Shown here: positions 36,361-49,300 of the stretch, in pieces
How positions within the stretch are numbered: position 1 is the first letter of the stretch
Layout of the letters: every line of letters begins with the position of its first letter
Origin: Ptiloglossa arizonensis
Lineage: Eukaryota > Arthropoda > Insecta > Hymenoptera > Colletidae
Reading direction: 5' to 3'
NCBI RefSeq assembly: GCF_051014685.1
Contig: NW_027478852.1
Location: 124,001-188,000 of the forward strand
Length of the DNA: 64,000 nt
Position numbers and translations under genes: made by a program
The notes under the pieces: model-generated
What the model saw: the letters and a program-made list of their open reading frames with translations, nothing else
What the model was told of the DNA's origin: nothing
Databases searched by the model: none

Positions 36361-39300
36361 CCCAGGCCTTTCTAGTTATTCGTTTCGAGCATCAGAACTG
36401 CGAAAATTTTGAGTTTCTCAAGCGTTTCTTACCTCCAAACTGCCACATCTCGCGAACGGATTGACCAATCCGCAAAATTTCTGTTGCATTTGAAAGTAGA
36501 AACTCGCCCGATTACAACGGTATGCGCACTTTTCCCCTGGGCCGTTCTAGTTATTCGTTTCGAGCATAAAACTGCGAAAATTTTGAGTTTCTAAAGCGTT
36601 TCTTATCTCCAAACTGCCATATCTCGCGAAGGGATTGATCAATCCGCAAAATTTCTGCTGCATCTGAAAGTAGAAACTCGCCCGTTTACAACAGTATGCG
36701 CACTTTTCCCCTAGGCCGTTCTAGTTATTCGTTTCGAGCATCAGAACTGCAAAAATTTTGAGTTTCTCAAGCGTTTCTTACATCCAAACGGCCATATCTC
36801 GCGAACGGATTGACCAATCCGCATGATTTCTGTTGCATCTGAAAGTAGAAACTCGCCCGATTACAACGGTATGCGTACTTCTCCCCTAGGCCGTTCTAGT
36901 CATTCGTTTCGAGCATCAGAACTGCGAAAATTTTGAGTTTCTCAAGCGTTTCTTACTTCCAAACTGCCACATCCCGCGAACGGATCGACCAATCCGCAAA
37001 ATTTCTGTTGCATTTGAAAGTAGAAACTCGCCCGATTACAACGGTATGCGCACTTTCCCCTGGGCCGTTCTAGTTATTCGTTTCGAGCATCAGAACTGCG
37101 AAAATTTTGAGTTCCTCAAGCGTTTCTTACCTCCAAACTGCCATATCTCGCAAACGGATTGACCAATCCGCAAAATGTCTGTTGCATCTGAAAGTAGAAA
37201 CTCGCCCGATTACAACGGTGGGTGTAGTTTTCCCCTAGGCCGTTCTAGTTATTTGTTTCGAGCATCAGCACTGCGAAAATTTTGAGTTTCTCAAGCGTTT
37301 CTTACATCCAAACGGCCATATCTCGCGAACGGATTGACCAATCCGCAAAATTTCTGTTGCTTCTGAAAGTAGAAACTCGCCCGATTACAACGGTATGCGC
37401 ACTTTTCCCCTAGGCCGTTCTAGTTATTCGTTTCGAGCATCAGAACTGCGATAATTTTGAGTTTCTCAAGCGTTTCTTACCTCCAAACTGCCACATCTCG
37501 CGAACGGATTGACCAATCCGCAAAATTACTGTTGCATCTGAAAGTAGAAACTCGCCCGATTACAACGGTATGTGTAGTTTTCCCCTAGGCCGTTCCAGTT
37601 ATTCGTTTCGAGCATCAGAACTGCGAAAATTTTGAGTTTCTCAAGCGTTTCTTACCTCCAAACTGCCATATCTCGCGAACGGATTGACCAATCCGCAAAA
37701 TTTCTGTTGCATTTGAAAGTAGAAACTCGCCCGATTACAACGGTATGCGCACTTTTCCCCTGGGCCGTTCTAGTTATTCGTTTCGAGCCTCGGAACTGCG
37801 AAAATTTTGAGTTTCTAAAGCGTTTCTTATCTCCAAACTGCCATATCTCGCGAACGGATTGATCAGTCCGCAAAATTTCTGTTGCATCTGAAAGTAGAAA
37901 CTCGCCCGATTACAACGGTAGGTGTAGTTTTCCCCTAGGCCGTTCTAGTTATTCGTTTCGCGCATCAGAACAGCGAAAATTTTGAGTTCCTCAAGCGTTT
38001 CTTACCTCCAAACTGCCATATCTCGCGAACGGATTGACCAATCCGCAAAATTTCTGTTGCATCTGAAAGTAGAAACTCGCCCGATTACAACGGTGTGCGT
38101 ACTTCTCCCCTAGGCCGTTCTAGTCATTCGTTTCGAGCATCAGAACTGCGAAAATTTTGAGTTTCTCAAGTGTTTCTTACCTCCAAACTGCCATATCTCG
38201 CGAACGGATTGACCAATCCGCAAAATTTCTGTTGCTTCTGAAAGTAGAAACTCGTCCGATTACAACGGTAGGTGTAGTTTTCCCCTAGGCCGTTCTAGTT
38301 AATCGTTTCGAGCATCAGAACTGCGAAAATTTTGAGTTTCTCAAGCGTTTCTTACCTCCAAACTGCCACATCTCGCGAACGGATTGACCAATCCGCAAAA
38401 TTTCTGTTGCATTTGAAAGTAGAAACTCGCCCGATTACAACGGTATGCGCACTTTTCCCCTGGGCCGTTCTAGTTATTCGTTTCGAGCATCGGAACTGCG
38501 AAAATTTTGAGTTTCTCAAGTGTTTCTTACCTCCAAACTGCCATATCTCGCGAACGGATTGACCAATCCGCAAAATTTCTGTTGCATCTGAAAGTAGAAA
38601 CTCGCCCGATTACAACGGTATGCGTACTTTTCCCCCAGGCCTTTCTAGTTATTCGTTTCGATCATCAGAACTGCGAAAATTTTGAGTTTCTCAAGCGTTT
38701 CTTACCTCCAAACTGCCACATCTCGCGAACGGATTGACCAATCCGCAAAATTTCTGTTGCATTTGAAAGTAGAAACTCGCCCGATTACAACGGTATGCGC
38801 ACTTTTCCCCTGGGCCGTTCTAGTTATTCGTTTCGAGCATAAAACTGCGAAAATTTTGAGTTTCTAAAGCGTTTCTTATCTCCAAAGTGCCATATCTCGC
38901 GAAGGGTTTGATCAATCCGCAAAATTTCTGCTGCATCTGAAAGTAGAAACTCGCCCGTTTACAACAGTATGCGCACTTTTCCCCTAGGCCGTTCTAGTTA
39001 TTCGTTTCGAGCATCAGAACTGCGAAAATTTTGAGTTTCTCAAGCGTTTCTTACATCCAAACGGCCATATCTCGCGAACGGATTGACCAATCCGCATGAT
39101 TTCTGTTGCATCTGAAGGTAGAAACTCGCCCGATTACAACGGTATGCGTACTTCTCCCCTAGGCCGTTCTAGTCATTCGTTTCGAGCATCAGAACTGCGA
39201 AAATTTTGAGTTTCTCAAGCGTTTCTTACCTCCAAACTGCCATATCTCGCGAACGGATTGACCAATCCGCAAAATTTCTGTTGCATTTGAAAGTAGAAAC

Positions 39301-42300
39301 TCGCCCGATTACAACGGTATGCGCACTTTTCCCCTGGGCCGTTCTAGTTATTCGTTTCGAGCATCAGCACTGCGAAAATTTTGAGTTTCTCAAGCGTTTC
39401 TTACATCCAAACGGCCATATCTCGCGAACAGATTGACCAATCCGCATGATTTCTGTTGCATCTGAAAGTAGAAACTCGCCCGATTACAACGGTATGCGCA
39501 CTTTTCCCCTGGGCCGTTCTAGTTATTCGTTTCGAGCATAAAACTGCGAAAATTTTGAGTTTCTAAAGCGTTTCTTATCTCCAAACTGCCATATCTCGCG
39601 AAGGGATTGATCAATCCGCAAAATTTCTGCTGCATCTGAAAGTAGAAACTCGCCCGTTTACAACAGTATGCGCACTTTTCCCGTAGGCCGTTCTAGTTAT
39701 TCGTTTCGAGCATCAGAACTGCGAAAATTTTGAGTTTCTCAAGCGTTTCTTACATCCAAACGGCCATATCTCGCGAACGGATTGACCAATCCGCATGATT
39801 TCTGTTGCATCTGAAAGTAGAAACTCGCCCGATTACAACGGTATGCGTACTTCTCCCCTAGGCCGTTCTAGTCATTCGTTTCGAGCATCAGAACTGCGAA
39901 AATTTTGAGTTTCTCAAGCGTTTCTTACCTCCAAACTGCCATATCTCGCGAACGGATTGACCAATCCGCAAAATTTCTGTTGCATTTGAAAGTAGAAACT
40001 CGCCCGATTACAACGGTAGGCGCACTTTTCCCCTGGGCCGTTCTGGTTATTCGTTTCGAGCATCAGAACTGCGAAAATTTTGAGTTTCTCAAGCGTTTCT
40101 TACTTCCAAACTGCCACATCCCGCGAACGGATCGACCAATCCGCAAAATTTCTGTTGCATTTGAAAGTAGAAACTCGCCCGATTACAACGGTATGCGCAC
40201 TTTTCCCCTGGGCCGTTCTAGTTATTCGTTTCGAGCATCGGAACTGCGAAAATTTTGAGTTTCTAAAGCGTTTCTTACATCCAAACTGCCATATCTCGCG
40301 AACGGATTGCTCAATCCGCAAAATTTCTGTTGCATCTGAAAGTAGAAACTCGCCCGATTACAACGGTGGGAGTAGTTTTCCCCTAGTCCGTTCTAGTTAT
40401 TCGTTTCGAGCATCAGAACTGCGAAAATTTTGAGTTCCTCAAGCGTTTCTTACCTCCAAACTGCCATATCTCGCGAACGGATTGACCAATCCGCAAAATT
40501 TCTGTTGCATCTGAAAGTAGAAACTCGCCCGATTACAACAGTGGGTGTAGTTTTCCCCTAGGCCGTTCTAGTTATTTGTTTCGAGCATCTGCACTGCGAA
40601 AATTTTGAGTTTCTCAAGCGTTTCTTACATCCAAACGGCTATATCTCGCGAACGGATTGACCAATCCGCATAATTTCTGTTGCATCTGAAAGTAGAAACT
40701 CGCCCGATTACAACGGTATGCGCACTTTTCCCCTGGGCCGTTCTAGTTATTCGTTTCGAGCATCGGAACTGCGAAAATTTTGAGTTTCTAAAGCGTTTCT
40801 TATCTCCAAACTGCCATATCTCGCGAACGGATTGACCAATCCGCAAAATTTCTGTTGCTTCTGAAAGTAGAAACTCGTCCGATTACAACGGTAGGTGTAG
40901 TTTTCCCCTAGGCCGTTCTGGTTATTCGTTTCGAGCATCAGAACTGCGAAAATTTTGAGTTTCTCAAGCGTTTCTTACCTCCAAACTGCCACATCTCGCG
41001 AACGGATTGACCAATCCGCAAAATTTCTGTTGCATTTGAAAGTAGAAACTCGCCCGATTACAACGGTATGCGTACTTTTCCCCCAGGCCGTTCTAGTTAT
41101 TCGTTTCGAGCATCGGAACTGCGAAAATTTTGAGTTTCTCAAGTGTTTCTTACCTCCAAACTGCCATATCTCGCGAACGGATTGACCAATCCGCAAAATT
41201 TCTGTTGCATCTGAAAGTAGAAACTCGCCCGATTACAACGGTATGCGTACTTTTCCCCCAGGCCTTTCTAGTTATTCGTTTCGAGCATCAGAACTGCGAA
41301 AATTTTGAGTTTCTCAAGCGTTTCTTACCTCCAAACTGCCACATCTCGCGAACGGATTGACCAATCCGCAAAATTTCTGTTGCATTTGAAAGTAGAAACT
41401 CGCCCGATTACAACGGTATGCGCACTTTTCCCCTGGGCCGTTCTAGTTATTCGTTTCGAGCATAAAACTGCGAAAATTTTGAGTTTCTAAAGCGTTTCTT
41501 ATCTCCAAACTGCCATATCTCGCGAAGGGATTGATCAATCCGCAAAATTTCTGCTGCATCTGAAAGTAGAAACTCGCCCGTTTACAACAGTATGCGCACT
41601 TTTCCCGTAGGCCGTTCTAGTTATTCGTTTCGAGCATCAGAACTGCGAAAATTTTGAGTTTCTCAAGCGTTTCTTACATCCAAACGGCCACATCCTGCGA
41701 ACGGATCGACCAATCCGCAAAATTTCTGTTGCATTTGAAAGTAGAAACTCGCCCGATTACAACGGTATGCGCACTTTTCCCCTGGGCCGTTCTAGTTATT
41801 CGTTTCGAGCATCGGAACTGCGAAAATTTTGAGTTTCTAAAGCGTTTCTTACATCCAAACTGCCATATCTCGCGAACGGATTGCTCAATCCGCAAAATTT
41901 CTGTTGCATCTGAAAGTAGAAACTCGCCCGATTACAACGGTGGGAGTAGTTTTCCCCTAGTCCGTTCTAGTTATTCGTTTCGAGCATCAGAACTGCGAAA
42001 ATTTTGAGTTCCTCAAGCGTTTCTTACCTCCAAACTGCCATATCTCGCGAACGGATTGACCAATCCGCAAAATTTCTGTTGCATCTGAAAGTAGAAACTC
42101 GCCCGATTACAACAGTGGGTGTAGTTTTCCCCTAGGCCGTTCTAGTTATTTGTTTCGAGCATCTGCACTGCGAAAATTTTGAGTTTCTCAAGCGTTTCTT
42201 ACATCCAAACGGCTATATCTCGCGAACGGATTGACCAATCCGCATAATTTCTGTTGCATCTGAAAGTAGAAACTCGCCCGATTACAACGGTATGCGCACT

Positions 42301-45300
42301 TTTCCCCTGGGCCGTTCTAGTTATTCGTTTCGAGCATCGGAACTGCGAAAATTTTGAGTTTCTAAAGCGTTTCTTATCTCCAAACTGCCATATCTCGCGA
42401 ACGGATTGACCAATCCGCAAAATTTCTGTTGCTTCTGAAAGTAGAAACTCGTCCGATTACAACGGTAGGTGTAGTTTTCCCCTAGGCCGTTCTGGTTATT
42501 CGTTTCGAGCATCAGAACTGCGAAAATTTTGAGTTTCTCAAGCGTTTCTTACCTCCAAACTGCCACATCTCGCGAACGGATTGACCAATCCGCAAAATTT
42601 CTGTTGCATTTGAAAGTAGAAACTCGCCCGATTACAACGGTATGCGTACTTTTCCCCCAGGCCGTTCTAGTTATTCGTTTCGAGCATCGGAACTGCGAAA
42701 ATTTTGAGTTTCTCAAGTGTTTCTTACCTCCAAACTGCCATATCTCGCGAACGGATTGACCAATCCGCATGATTTCTGTTGCATCTGAAAGTAGAAACTC
42801 GCCCGATTACAACGGTATGCGTACTTCTCCCCCAGGCCTTTCTAGTTATTCGTTTCGAGCATCAGAACTGCGAAAATTTTGAGTTTCTCAAGCGTTTCTT
42901 ACCTCCAAACTGCCACATCTCGCGAACGGATTGACCAATCCGCAAAATTTCTGTTGCATTTGAAAGTAGAAACTCGCCCGATTACAACGGTATGCGCACT
43001 TTTCCCCTGGGCCGTTCTAGTTATTCGTTTCGAGCATAAAACTGCGAAAATTTTGAGTTTCTAAAGCGTTTCTTATCTCCAAACTGCCATATCTCGCGAA
43101 GGGATTGATCAATCCGCAAAATTTCTGCTGCATCTGAAAGTAGAAACTCGCCCGTTTACAACAGTATGCGCACTTTTCCCCTAGGCCGTTCTAGTTATTC
43201 GTTTCGAGCATCAGAACTGCAAAAATTTTGAGTTTCTCAAGCGTTTCTTACATCCAAACGGCCATATCTCGCGAACGGATTGACCAATCCGCATGATTTC
43301 TGTTGCATCTGAAAGTAGAAACTCGCCCGATTACAACGGTATGCGTACTTCTCCCCTAGGCCGTTCTAGTCATTCGTTTCGAGCATCAGAACTGCGAAAA
43401 TTTTGAGTTTCTCAAGCGTTTCTTACTTCCAAACTGCCACATCCCGCGAACGGATCGACCAATCCGCAAAATTTCTGTTGCATTTGAAAGTAGAAACTCG
43501 CCCGATTACAACGGTATGCGCACTTTCCCCTGGGCCGTTCTAGTTATTCGTTTCGAGCATCAGAACTGCGAAAATTTTGAGTTCCTCAAGCGTTTCTTAC
43601 CTCCAAACTGCCATATCTCGCAAACGGATTGACCAATCCGCAAAATGTCTGTTGCATCTGAAAGTAGAAACTCGCCCGATTACAACGGTGGGTGTAGTTT
43701 TCCCCTAGGCCGTTCTAGTTATTTGTTTCGAGCATCAGCACTGCGAAAATTTTGAGTTTCTCAAGCGTTTCTTACATCCAAACGGCCATATCTCGCGAAC
43801 GGATTGACCAATCCGCAAAATTTCTGTTGCTTCTGAAAGTAGAAACTCGCCCGATTACAACGGTATGCGCACTTTTCCCCTAGGCCGTTCTAGTTATTCG
43901 TTTCGAGCATCAGAACTGCGATAATTTTGAGTTTCTCAAGCGTTTCTTACCTCCAAACTGCCACATCTCGCGAACGGATTGACCAATCCGCAAAATTACT
44001 GTTGCATCTGAAAGTAGAAACTCGCCCGATTACAACGGTATGTGTAGTTTTCCCCTAGGCCGTTCCAGTTATTCGTTTCGAGCATCAGAACTGCGAAAAT
44101 TTTGAGTTTCTCAAGCGTTTCTTACCTCCAAACTGCCATATCTCGCGAACGGATTGACCAATCCGCAAAATTTCTGTTGCATTTGAAAGTAGAAACTCGC
44201 CCGATTACAACGGTATGCGCACTTTTCCCCTGGGCCGTTCTAGTTATTCGTTTCGAGCATCGGAACTGCGAAAATTTTGAGTTTCTAAAGCGTTTCTTAT
44301 CTCCAAACTGCCATATCTCGCGAACGGATTGATCAGTCCGCAAAATTTCTGTTGCATCTGAAAGTAGAAACTCGCCCGATTACAACGGTAGGTGTAGTTT
44401 TCCCCTAGGCCGTTCTAGTTATTCGTTTCGCGCATCAGAACAGCGAAAATTTTGAGTTCCTCAAGCGTTTCTTACCTCCAAACTGCCATATCTCGCGAAC
44501 GGATTGACCAATCCGCAAAATTTCTGTTGCATCTGAAAGTAGAAACTCGCCCGATTACAACGGTGTGCGTACTTCTCCCCTAGGCCGTTCTAGTCATTCG
44601 TTTCGAGCATCAGAACTGCGAAAATTTTGAGTTTCTCAAGTGTTTCTTACCTCCAAACTGCCATATCTCGCGAACGGATTGACCAATCCGCAAAATTTCT
44701 GTTGCTTCTGAAAGTAGAAACTCGTCCGATTACAACGGTAGGTGTAGTTTTCCCCTAGGCCGTTCTAGTTAATCGTTTCGAGCATCAGAACTGCGAAAAT
44801 TTTGAGTTTCTCAAGCGTTTCTTACCTCCAAACTGCCACATCTCGCGAACGGATTGACCAATCCGCAAAATTTCTGTTGCATTTGAAAGTAGAAACTCGC
44901 CCGATTACAACGGTATGCGCACTTTTCCCCTGGGCCGTTCTAGTTATTCGTTTCGAGCATCGGAACTGCGAAAATTTTGAGTTTCTCAAGTGTTTCTTAC
45001 CTCCAAACTGCCATATCTCGCGAACGGATTGACCAATCCGCAAAATTTCTGTTGCATCTGAAAGTAGAAACTCGCCCGATTACAACGGTATGCGTACTTT
45101 TCCCCCAGGCCTTTCTAGTTATTCGTTTCGATCATCAGAACTGCGAAAATTTTGAGTTTCTCAAGCGTTTCTTACCTCCAAACTGCCACATCTCGCGAAC
45201 GGATTGACCAATCCGCAAAATTTCTGTTGCATTTGAAAGTAGAAACTCGCCCGATTACAACGGTATGCGCACTTTTCCCCTGGGCCGTTCTAGTTATTCG

Positions 45301-48300
45301 TTTCGAGCATAAAACTGCGAAAATTTTGAGTTTCTAAAGCGTTTCTTATCTCCAAAGTGCCATATCTCGCGAAGGGTTTGATCAATCCGCAAAATTTCTG
45401 CTGCATCTGAAAGTAGAAACTCGCCCGTTTACAACAGTATGCGCACTTTTCCCCTAGGCCGTTCTAGTTATTCGTTTCGAGCATCAGAACTGCGAAAATT
45501 TTGAGTTTCTCAAGCGTTTCTTACATCCAAACGGCCATATCTCGCGAACGGATTGACCAATCCGCATGATTTCTGTTGCATCTGAAGGTAGAAACTCGCC
45601 CGATTACAACGGTATGCGTACTTCTCCCCTAGGCCGTTCTAGTCATTCGTTTCGAGCATCAGAACTGCGAAAATTTTGAGTTTCTCAAGCGTTTCTTACC
45701 TCCAAACTGCCATATCTCGCGAACGGATTGACCAATCCGCAAAATTTCTGTTGCATTTGAAAGTAGAAACTCGCCCGATTACAACGGTATGCGCACTTTT
45801 CCCCTGGGCCGTTCTAGTTATTCGTTTCGAGCATCAGCACTGCGAGAATTTTGAGTTTCTCAAGCGTTTCTTACATCCAAACGGCCATATCTCGCGAACA
45901 GATTGACCAATCCGCATGATTTCTGTTGCATCTGAAAGTAGAAACTCGCCCGATTACAACGGTATGCGCACTTTTCCCCTGGGCCGTTCTAGTTATTCGT
46001 TTCGAGCATAAAACTGCGAAAATTTTGAGTTTCTAAAGCGTTTCTTATCTCCAAACTGCCATATCTCGCGAAGGGATTGATCAATCCGCAAAATTTCTGC
46101 TGCATCTGAAAGTAGAAACTCGCCCGTTTACAACAGTATGCGCACTTTTCCCGTAGGCCGTTCTAGTTATTCGTTTCGAGCATCAGAACTGCGAAAATTT
46201 TGAGTTTCTCAAGCGTTTCTTACATCCAAACGGCCATATCTCGCGAACGGATTGACCAATCCGCATGATTTCTGTTGCATCTGAAAGTAGAAACTCGCCC
46301 GATTACAACGGTATGCGTACTTCTCCCCTAGGCCGTTCTAGTCATTCGTTTCGAGCATCAGAACTGCGAAAATTTTGAGTTTCTCAAGCGTTTCTTACCT
46401 CCAAACTGCCATATCTCGCGAACGGATTGACCAATCCGCAAAATTTCTGTTGCATTTGAAAGTAGAAACTCGCCCGATTACAACGGTAGGCGCACTTTTC
46501 CCCTGGGCCGTTCTGGTTATTCGTTTCGAGCATCAGAACTGCGAAAATTTTGAGTTTCTCAAGCGTTTCTTACTTCCAAACTGCCACATCCCGCGAACGG
46601 ATCGACCAATCCGCAAAATTTCTGTTGCATTTGAAAGTAGAAACTCGCCCGATTACAACGGTATGCGCACTTTTCCCCTGGGCCGTTCTAGTTATTCGTT
46701 TCGAGCATCGGAACTGCGAAAATTTTGAGTTTCTAAAGCGTTTCTTACATCCAAACTGCCATATCTCGCGAACGGATTGCTCAATCCGCAAAATTTCTGT
46801 TGCATCTGAAAGTAGAAACTCGCCCGATTACAACGGTGGGAGTAGTTTTCCCCTAGTCCGTTCTAGTTATTCGTTTCGAGCATCAGAACTGCGAAAATTT
46901 TGAGTTCCTCAAGCGTTTCTTACCTCCAAACTGCCATATCTCGCGAACGGATTGACCAATCCGCAAAATTTCTGTTGCATCTGAAAGTAGAAACTCGCCC
47001 GATTACAACAGTGGGTGTAGTTTTCCCCTAGGCCGTTCTAGTTATTTGTTTCGAGCATCTGCACTGCGAAAATTTTGAGTTTCTCAAGCGTTTCTTACAT
47101 CCAAACGGCTATATCTCGCGAACGGATTGACCAATCCGCATAATTTCTGTTGCATCTGAAAGTAGAAACTCGCCCGATTACAACGGTATGCGCACTTTTC
47201 CCCTGGGCCGTTCTAGTTATTCGTTTCGAGCATCGGAACTGCGAAAATTTTGAGTTTCTAAAGCGTTTCTTATCTCCAAACTGCCATATCTCGCGAACGG
47301 ATTGACCAATCCGCAAAATTTCTGTTGCTTCTGAAAGTAGAAACTCGTCCGATTACAACGGTAGGTGTAGTTTTCCCCTAGGCCGTTCTGGTTATTCGTT
47401 TCGAGCATCAGAACTGCGAAAATTTTGAGTTTCTCAAGCGTTTCTTACCTCCAAACTGCCACATCTCGCGAACGGATTGACCAATCCGCAAAATTTCTGT
47501 TGCATTTGAAAGTAGAAACTCGCCCGATTACAACGGTATGCGTACTTTTCCCCCAGGCCGTTCTAGTTATTCGTTTCGAGCATCGGAACTGCGAAAATTT
47601 TGAGTTTCTCAAGTGTTTCTTACCTCCAAACTGCCATATCTCGCGAACGGATTGACCAATCCGCAAAATTTCTGTTGCATCTGAAAGTAGAAACTCGCCC
47701 GATTACAACGGTATGCGTACTTTTCCCCCAGGCCTTTCTAGTTATTCGTTTCGAGCATCAGAACTGCGAAAATTTTGAGTTTCTCAAGCGTTTCTTACCT
47801 CCAAACTGCCACATCTCGCGAACGGATTGACCAATCCGCAAAATTTCTGTTGCATTTGAAAGTAGAAACTCGCCCGATTACAACGGTATGCGCACTTTTC
47901 CCCTGGGCCGTTCTAGTTATTCGTTTCGAGCATAAAACTGCGAAAATTTTGAGTTTCTAAAGCGTTTCTTATCTCCAAACTGCCATATCTCGCGAAGGGA
48001 TTGATCAATCCGCAAAATTTCTGCTGCATCTGAAAGTAGAAACTCGCCCGTTTACAACAGTATGCGCACTTTTCCCGTAGGCCGTTCTAGTTATTCGTTT
48101 CGAGCATCAGAACTGCGAAAATTTTGAGTTTCTCAAGCGTTTCTTACATCCAAACGGCCACATCCTGCGAACGGATCGACCAATCCGCAAAATTTCTGTT
48201 GCATTTGAAAGTAGAAACTCGCCCGATTACAACGGTATGCGCACTTTTCCCCTGGGCCGTTCTAGTTATTCGTTTCGAGCATCGGAACTGCGAAAATTTT

Positions 48301-49300
48301 GAGTTTCTAAAGCGTTTCTTACATCCAAACTGCCATATCTCGCGAACGGATTGCTCAATCCGCAAAATTTCTGTTGCATCTGAAAGTAGAAACTCGCCCG
48401 ATTACAACGGTGGGAGTAGTTTTCCCCTAGTCCGTTCTAGTTATTCGTTTCGAGCATCAGAACTGCGAAAATTTTGAGTTCCTCAAGCGTTTCTTACCTC
48501 CAAACTGCCATATCTCGCGAACGGATTGACCAATCCGCAAAATTTCTGTTGCATCTGAAAGTAGAAACTCGCCCGATTACAACAGTGGGTGTAGTTTTCC
48601 CCTAGGCCGTTCTAGTTATTTGTTTCGAGCATCTGCACTGCGAAAATTTTGAGTTTCTCAAGCGTTTCTTACATCCAAACGGCTATATCTCGCGAACGGA
48701 TTGACCAATCCGCATAATTTCTGTTGCATCTGAAAGTAGAAACTCGCCCGATTACAAAGGTATGCGCACTTTTCCCCTGGGCCGTTCTAGTTATTCGTTT
48801 CGAGCATCGGAACTGCGAAAATTTTGAGTTTCTAAAGCGTTTCTTATCTCCAAACTGCCATATCTCGCGAACGGATTGACCAATCCGCAAAATTTCTGTT
48901 GCTTCTGAAAGTAGAAACTCGTCCGATTACAACGGTAGGTGTAGTTTTCCCCTAGGCCGTTCTGGTTATTCGTTTCGAGCATCAGAACTGCGAAAATTTT
49001 GAGTTTCTCAAGCGTTTCTTACCTCCAAACTGCCACATCTCGCGAACGGATTGACCAATCCGCAAAATTTCTGTTGCATTTGAAAGTAGAAACTCGCCCG
49101 ATTACAACGGTATGCGTACTTTTCCCCCAGGCCGTTCTAGTTATTCGTTTCGACCATCGGAACTGCGAAAATTTTGAGTTTCTCAAGTGTTTCTTACCTC
49201 CAAACTGCCATATCTCGCGAACGGATTGACCAATCCGCATGATTTCTGTTGCATCTGAAAGTAGAAACTCGCCCGATTACAACGGTATGCGTACTTCTCC
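36361..49300 (+). repeat. 6,470-bp tandem duplication (37 monomers x 2)
   Basis: Units 36,361-42,830 and 42,831-49,300 are adjacent and nearly identical. The unit is 37 monomers minus five single-base deletions. The junction lies in the monomer around 42,828-42,832, which reads 'gtacttctccc' like the end of unit 2 (near 49,295) and then 'ccaggccttt' like the start of unit 1. Differences seen are few: 37,789/44,259 (cct/cat), a 'gcgaaaatt'/'gcgagaatt' change near 39,375/45,845, 'acaacgg'/'acaaagg' near 42,278/48,748, and 'gagcatcgg'/'gaccatcgg' near 42,684/49,154. An assembly duplication cannot be excluded from sequence alone. Confidence 0.9.
40080..42770 (+). repeat. 9-monomer recurrence (1,574-bp spacing)
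   Basis: The phrase beginning at about 40,100 recurs from about 41,674, as shown by matching variant order at 40,625/42,199 and 40,955/42,529. The left junction is chimeric near 41,685-41,692: 'acatccaaacggcca' from one class is followed by 'catcctgcg' of another. The whole arrangement was then copied to 46.5-49.2 kb by the 6,470-bp duplication. Confidence 0.8.
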
